From positions 1 through 14,297 of the forward strand of contig JAPLWZ010000049.1 of NCBI GenBank assembly GCA_026396335.1: a DNA stretch of 14,297 bases. The letters run 5' to 3'. Both the position numbers and the translations under genes were made by a program. A model generated the notes under the pieces. That model searched no databases, had not been told where the DNA came from, and saw only the letters and a list, made by a program, of their open reading frames with translations. Shown one piece after another: positions 11,927 to 14,297 of this stretch. The stretch's first letter is position 1. Each line of letters begins with the position of its first letter. This stretch comes from Microcaldota archaeon. GTDB lineage: Archaea; Micrarchaeota; Micrarchaeia; Anstonellales; Anstonellaceae.

Positions 11927-12226
11927 TCAGTATTTAAAACGGACTGCGCACCCGCATGAGCAGAGGTATTCCGCGGTTTTTGTTCTCTTGCGCAGGCGGA
12001 TCTTAACATTCAGCCCTGGCACGAGCGGCAAGCCGCATCCCTTGCAGAATTTGGCGCGGCGCGTGCGATCCAGCCGGCAATTGTAGCGCGTGGAAAGCTT
12101 GCGCGCGAGGAATACATAGCGCTTCGCGTGCTTTTCGTCTTTTTTCTTTAGGGCTGAAGCTGCAAGCGGGAGAAGTATGTCGATCCGCTCGTAGACAATC
12201 TGCTTGGTGCTGCCCTTCTGCTCCAT
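11927..12226 (-). CDS. rnp4: Ribonuclease P protein component 4 (Rpp21/Rpr2 family)
   Basis: Rnp4 pairs with Rnp1 in the archaeal RNase P holoenzyme, which matures the 5' ends of tRNAs. The 99-residue protein has the helical N-terminal half with HAKRYVFLARKLSTRYNCRL, the family's most recognisable block, and a zinc ribbon with FCKGC (C61, C64). The second ligand pair lies in YLCSCGC (C89, C91, C93). Its spacing differs from the usual CxxCG, so either C89 or C93 must adapt. ATG 12226 lies about 27 bases from a TATTTTATC element, suggesting a leaderless message. The stop codon is followed after two bases by the TATA box of the next gene. Confidence 0.88.
   Translation of the reverse strand: MEQKGSTKQIVYERIDILLPLAASALKKKDEKHAKRYVFLARKLSTRYNCRLDRTRRAKFCKGCGLPLVPGLNVKIRLRKRTKTAEYLCSCGCAVRFKY
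11932..11941 (-). promoter_or_regulatory. TATA box for the frameshifted orphan gene, inside the end of rnp4
   Basis: On the minus strand TTTTAAATAC matches the genome's strong TATA form; it overlaps the last codons of Rnp4 (Phe-Lys-Tyr). It is about 38 bases upstream of ATG 11898, the same geometry as before the 206-residue orphan. Confidence 0.55.
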
Positions 12227-12247
12227 GCAAAGGAATGAATATGTAAC

Positions 12248-12258
12248 TGATAAAATAG
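12248..12258 (-). promoter_or_regulatory. TATA box for rnp4
   Basis: On the minus strand CTATTTTATCA is centred 27 bases from ATG 12226, consistent with a leaderless transcript. The same 38-base gap must also hold the plus-strand promoter of the DUF998-like gene; GAATATGTAAC (12235-12245) is a possible but weak candidate. Confidence 0.4.
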
Positions 12259-12264
12259 GAACTG

Positions 12265-12873
12265 ATGAACATGCAGCTGACTGATGGAAAATGGCTTAGA
12301 ATTGCAGGCATTTGCGGAATGGCAGCGCCGTTCATTGCACTCACTTGCGTTTTCCTTGCAGTTGCCTCTTGGCCCGCCTTTTCCTGGACTGGCAATGCGC
12401 TGTCAGACATGGGAATCGTGCCCGGCATTACGAAACTGCTTTTCAACAATGGGCTTATTGTCGGCGCTGTTTTTGCAGTTGTTTTTGCCTCCGGCTTTGT
12501 TCCTTTCCTAAAGGAAAGCGGGCTTGGCGCAGCCTCTGCGGTATTTTTTGCGCTGGATGCGCTTGCGCTCGGAGCTATTGGCATATTCCCCGAAGACGTG
12601 GCGCCAATGCACTTCTACGCATCAGTGGCATTCTTCGTGCTCTTCCCGATTGCAGGATTCCTTATCACTGCCGGGCTCTTGCGGAATAGGCGGAAAAAAC
12701 TCGCCGTAGGCACGCTTGTGGCTGCATTGGCCGCCGCATCAGTTTGGATAATCCACTGGACAGTTTACCCGTTTGGAACAGGCGTTGCAATGCCGGAAAT
12801 AGTCGCTGCGCTTTGCGCAGGAGCATGGGCTGCCGTAATTGGAATAATGATGATTAAACCTTCTTCAAAGTAG
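12265..12873 (+). CDS. DUF998-like integral membrane protein
   Basis: This 202-residue protein has six predicted membrane segments (approximately residues 11-33, 57-79, 84-104, 114-138, 145-165 and 172-196). The loop GNALSDMGIVPG followed by LFNNGLIVGAV is typical of the DUF998 family, in which a conserved N-x-L-S-x-L/M-G motif follows the first segment. The IFPEDVAPMHFYASVAFFV region, with its Pro-Glu and His, matches the family's middle loop. Function is unknown for the family. ATG 12265 has no GGTGA site, and a weak TATA candidate 24 bases away suggests leaderless expression; a second ATG two codons on is possible. It is divergent from rnp4 and followed by the tRNA on the opposite strand. 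Confidence 0.8.
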   Translation: MNMQLTDGKWLRIAGICGMAAPFIALTCVFLAVASWPAFSWTGNALSDMGIVPGITKLLFNNGLIVGAVFAVVFASGFVPFLKESGLGAASAVFFALDALALGAIGIFPEDVAPMHFYASVAFFVLFPIAGFLITAGLLRNRRKKLAVGTLVAALAAASVWIIHWTVYPFGTGVAMPEIVAALCAGAWAAVIGIMMIKPSSK

Positions 12874-12920
12874 AAAGAAACTAGTGGGCCCGACGAGATT
12901 CGAACTCGTGACCTGCAGCT

Positions 12921-12949
12921 TTCCAAGACACATATGCGAGAGCGTGTCA
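12921..12949 (-). other. tRNA intron 2 at canonical position 37/38
   Basis: This 29-base intron has an inner stem GACAC/GTGTC directly after the first intron base. The 5' bulge is T-A|T and the 3' bulge A-A|A, and the four-base helix between them (exon CTTA with intron TTGG) has three pairs including one G-U and one U-U mismatch. This is the bulge-helix-bulge geometry cut by archaeal tRNA endonuclease. Confidence 0.65.
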
Positions 12950-12957
12950 TATAAGAC

Positions 12958-12991
12958 GTGCGTCTCTGCCTTCGCGAGTGCGAAAGCGAGA
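12958..12991 (-). other. tRNA intron 1 at non-canonical position 29/30
   Basis: This 34-base intron contains a strong hairpin CTTTCGC-ACTC-GCGAAGG and an outer TCTC/GAGA helix next to the 5' junction. A bulge C-A|T and a bulge A-C|G flank a helix of three pairs out of four (GCGG with ACGC), a relaxed bulge-helix-bulge. The position was chosen because it is the only one I found that restores a paired anticodon stem. Confidence 0.55.
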
Positions 12992-13041
12992 TGCCGCTCT
13001 AACCAGCTGAGCTACGGGCCCGTATCCCTTCGGTAGAAAAA

Positions 13042-13052
13042 GGCTTAAAAGA
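13042..13052 (-). promoter_or_regulatory. TATA-like element for the tRNA gene
   Basis: On the minus strand TCTTTTAAGCC is centred about 26 bases upstream of the mature tRNA 5' end, the expected distance for initiation at or near the tRNA itself. Confidence 0.45.
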
Positions 13053-13060
13053 GGTCCGCT

Positions 13061-13103
13061 GGAATGGCTTCGCCGTTCCACCCTCCCTTGCCTTTTGGCA
13101 AGG
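13061..13103 (-). terminator. Two adjacent stem-loops between the membrane gene and the tRNA
   Basis: Two nearly perfect hairpins sit side by side: an 8-bp stem GGAATGGC/GCCGTTCC with a 3-base loop (13061-13079), and a 7-bp stem CCTTGCC/GGCAAGG with a TTTT loop (13086-13103). On the minus strand they follow the stop of the 13119-13895 gene and are themselves followed by two T-rich runs, so transcript termination or 3'-end protection is a reasonable guess. They also adjoin the tRNA promoter. Strand and function are inferred. Confidence 0.4.
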
Positions 13104-13118
13104 TCCGATTAGCCGAAG

Positions 13119-13895
13119 TTACTTTGCCTTTTTGTAGAGGATGACAAGCGCTGACTGCGTCACTGGCATGTAGAACAATGGCGCATAGAGCAGGTTCACG
13201 CCCGGAATGATCATTGGCAATGCTGCAATGCACGTAAGAACGACGTAGATTATGACCGCAACTATGTTCTTTGCCACTGTGGAAAATGAGTGCCCCACTG
13301 CCGCAAGCGGGCCCTTGTTGTCAATTATCACAGCAGGAACAGCAAGTATCATGAAAAAGGAAATGGCAAGCGCGTATAGGAATGCTGCCGCAATGCCGAT
13401 TAAACCAATCTGCCCCAGCCCGGAAACCATGATCCCAGGCCCGCCTATAAGCGAAAAGAGAAATATGATTAGCGCTGCAGGGACCAGAATGATGATGCTG
13501 GTAAGAATTGAAAGCAGCAGGAGCGGAGTCGCCTTCTTCGTTATTGCGCCGAAAAACCCTCCAAGGCTCTGCTTCCTTCCCGAAAGGAGGCTGTTGAGTG
13601 TGTCTATGTAGGCGCCGTTCAGCCCGCCTGCGAGCCAGGCAAAAAGCAGCGCGCCGATTCCGACAACTGCAAGTGCGAATATCAGCCCGATTCCGCCCAG
13701 CGAAAGCAATGATGCAGGGGACACGTTTGCAAATCCGCCAAGGAATATTGCGCCGCTTGCCAGCACTAGCAAGAGAAGGATGCCCGCCAGGAAGAGCCCT
13801 GAGATTTCCATGAGTATTGAATACACTATGAAATCGGAGATGCTTTTCTTGTATGCCGCAAAAGCCTCGCCAAACGCAGCCATTGCATCTACCAT
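13119..13895 (-). CDS. Polytopic membrane protein of unknown function
   Basis: The product is 258 residues, almost entirely hydrophobic. It has about six membrane segments: near residues 20-50, 68-92, 119-150, 155-180 and two after 205. The first 18 residues form an amphipathic start with AFGEAFAAYKKSISDF, and a soluble loop DTLNSLLSGRKQSLGGFFGA separates the halves. The arrangement resembles DUF975/YciC-like or haloarchaeal DUF7847-like proteins, which have the same N-terminal helix, a central G-rich loop and AVPAVIIDNKGPLAAVGHSF near the end; the assignment is tentative. ATG 13895 is preferred because GGTGA lies five bases before it; ATG 13898 would be too close. A TTTTATTGC element (13926-13934) lies at promoter distance. 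Divergent from the DUF63-like gene. Confidence 0.75.
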   Translation of the reverse strand: MVDAMAAFGEAFAAYKKSISDFIVYSILMEISGLFLAGILLLLVLASGAIFLGGFANVSPASLLSLGGIGLIFALAVVGIGALLFAWLAGGLNGAYIDTLNSLLSGRKQSLGGFFGAITKKATPLLLLSILTSIIILVPAALIIFLFSLIGGPGIMVSGLGQIGLIGIAAAFLYALAISFFMILAVPAVIIDNKGPLAAVGHSFSTVAKNIVAVIIYVVLTCIAALPMIIPGVNLLYAPLFYMPVTQSALVILYKKAK

Positions 13896-13925
13896 CATTA
13901 TCACCGCTCACTGGTTTGCAGCCAA

Positions 13926-13935
13926 GCAATAAAAC
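13926..13935 (-). promoter_or_regulatory. TATA-like element for the polytopic membrane gene
   Basis: On the minus strand GTTTTATTGC lies about 35 bases upstream of ATG 13895, placing initiation just before the GGTGA site. Confidence 0.35.
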
Positions 13936-13943
13936 GTTTGTGC

Positions 13944-14297
13944 ATGGAAGAGGAATTGATGGGATTTGTCGAGGACTATTTTGTAAAGTCGATATTTGAG
14001 AGGACGGGCTACAACATGGTGAACACGCTGGCATATGCCGCGATTGCTTTGGGCGCGCTTTACCTAATCTGGAGCTTCCTGAAAAAGAAGGGGTTTGATT
14101 TCGCTTCGCGAGATTTCCTTTACGGAGTGGGCGCGTTCGTGCTTTTCGGCTCCACTGCAAGGGTTTTGACTGATGCAGTGGATGCCGGGCATTCACTTGG
14201 CGTGCTTTCGCAAATGTTTGGCTATGGCTACTTGACAGTAACGCCCGGAATTTACATCGTTACCGCCGCTTTGTTCCTGTTTTCAATTGCAATCGGG
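13944..14297 (+). CDS. DUF63-like membrane protein, N-terminal part
   Basis: The frame begins MEEELMGFVEDYFVKSIFER and runs open to the right edge (118 codons). Three hydrophobic segments are visible (about residues 28-46, 58-78 and 96-118). The motifs GYNMVNTLAYAAIA, FVLFGSTARVLTDAVDAG and YLTVTPGIYIVTA match the DUF63 family of archaeal membrane proteins (family form: YNPVNTxxYG, GxxxRxxxDA, TPGIY). The function is unknown. ATG 13944 is chosen as the first in-frame start giving the normal N-terminus; neither GGTGA nor a well-placed TATA box is obvious. It is divergent from the preceding membrane gene with 48 bases between. The C-terminal half lies outside the window. Confidence 0.8.
   Translation, partial: MEEELMGFVEDYFVKSIFERTGYNMVNTLAYAAIALGALYLIWSFLKKKGFDFASRDFLYGVGAFVLFGSTARVLTDAVDAGHSLGVLSQMFGYGYLTVTPGIYIVTAALFLFSIAIG

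Larger units (their letters stand above)
12885..13021 (-). tRNA. trnI: tRNA-Ile(UAU) with two introns
   Basis: On the minus strand the ends pair as GGGCCCG with CGGGCCC plus discriminator A. The D arm is GCTC-AGCTGGTTA-GAGC and the T arm is ACGAG-TTCGAAT-CTCGT, with variable loop AGGTC. Eighty bases separate position 26 from the variable loop, where 17 are expected. No single 63-base intron gives a paired stem with U33. Removing 12958-12991 (34 nt, between positions 29 and 30) and 12921-12949 (29 nt, canonical 37/38) yields stem GCAGT/GCTGC and loop CTTATAA, giving anticodon TAT at 12951-12953 and U33. Body and A73 fit isoleucine. CCA is not encoded. The tRNA call is firm; the anticodon is an inference from folding. 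Confidence 0.85.

Noticed and set aside
11506..12009. Extended N-terminus of the orphan frame back to 12009
   Set aside because: It would overlap rnp4 out of frame and ignore the GGTGG site and TATA box that point to ATG 11898.
12885..13021. tRNA-Ser(GGA), tRNA-Pro(UGG), tRNA-Arg(UCG) or tRNA-Ala(CGC) readings
   Set aside because: The GGA reading leaves a mismatch in the stem and lacks the long variable arm of tRNA-Ser. UGG leaves one extra base. UCG needs a 4-base removal. CGC fails pairing and lacks G3-U70.
1..14297. CRISPR arrays, insertion sequences, prophage or defence genes
   Set aside because: No repeat-spacer pattern, transposase-like frame, terminal inverted repeats or integrase motifs were seen anywhere in the window.

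Overview
The window looks like part of a small-genome archaeon, plausibly of the DPANN or another early-branching group, although I cannot place it to a phylum by eye. The evidence is archaeal or eukaryote-type information genes (Kae1, S27ae, S24e, eIF5A, S19e, PDCD5, L39e, L31e, eIF6, LX, prefoldin alpha, FtsY, Rnp4, an archaeal-type PheT). It also has TATA boxes of the form TTTAAATAC about 25 bases upstream of starts, GGTGA-type ribosome binding sites about 5 bases before starts inside operons, and an intron-containing tRNA.

Layout: (1) 1-348, the C-terminal end of purM on the plus strand, convergent with (2) a minus-strand operon at 355-2728: eIF5A (broken), S24e, S27ae, a CPBP-family membrane protease, Kae1. 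A TATA box and a potentially branched RNA leader precede it. (3) Plus strand 2930-4580: a 59-residue unknown protein and pheT, which is broken. (4) Minus strand 4585-5817: a 410-residue unknown protein. (5) Minus strand 5894-10175: the classical archaeal ribosomal/targeting cluster S19e, PDCD5, a 113-residue conserved-looking protein, L39e, L31e, eIF6, LX (broken), prefoldin alpha (broken), FtsY. (6) Minus strand 10334-12226: two unrecognised orphan genes, one frameshifted, and Rnp4 of RNase P. (7) 12265-14297: a DUF998-like membrane protein, a tRNA with two introns, a polytopic membrane protein, and the start of a DUF63-like membrane protein cut by the window edge.

Two things stand out. First, three separate places (about 2595, 3890 and 7535) join the beginning of a universally conserved gene to a later part of the same or the next gene, out of frame, with roughly 60-110 codons missing (eIF5A, PheT, LX/prefoldin). 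Both flanks align with their families right up to the joint, so these are internal deletions rather than point frameshifts. Assembly or consensus loss is the simplest explanation, but the pattern needs checking on reads. Second, the tRNA at 12885-13021 only folds if two introns (34 and 29 nt) are removed. That gives tRNA-Ile with the rare anticodon UAU and bulge-helix-bulge-like motifs at both junctions.
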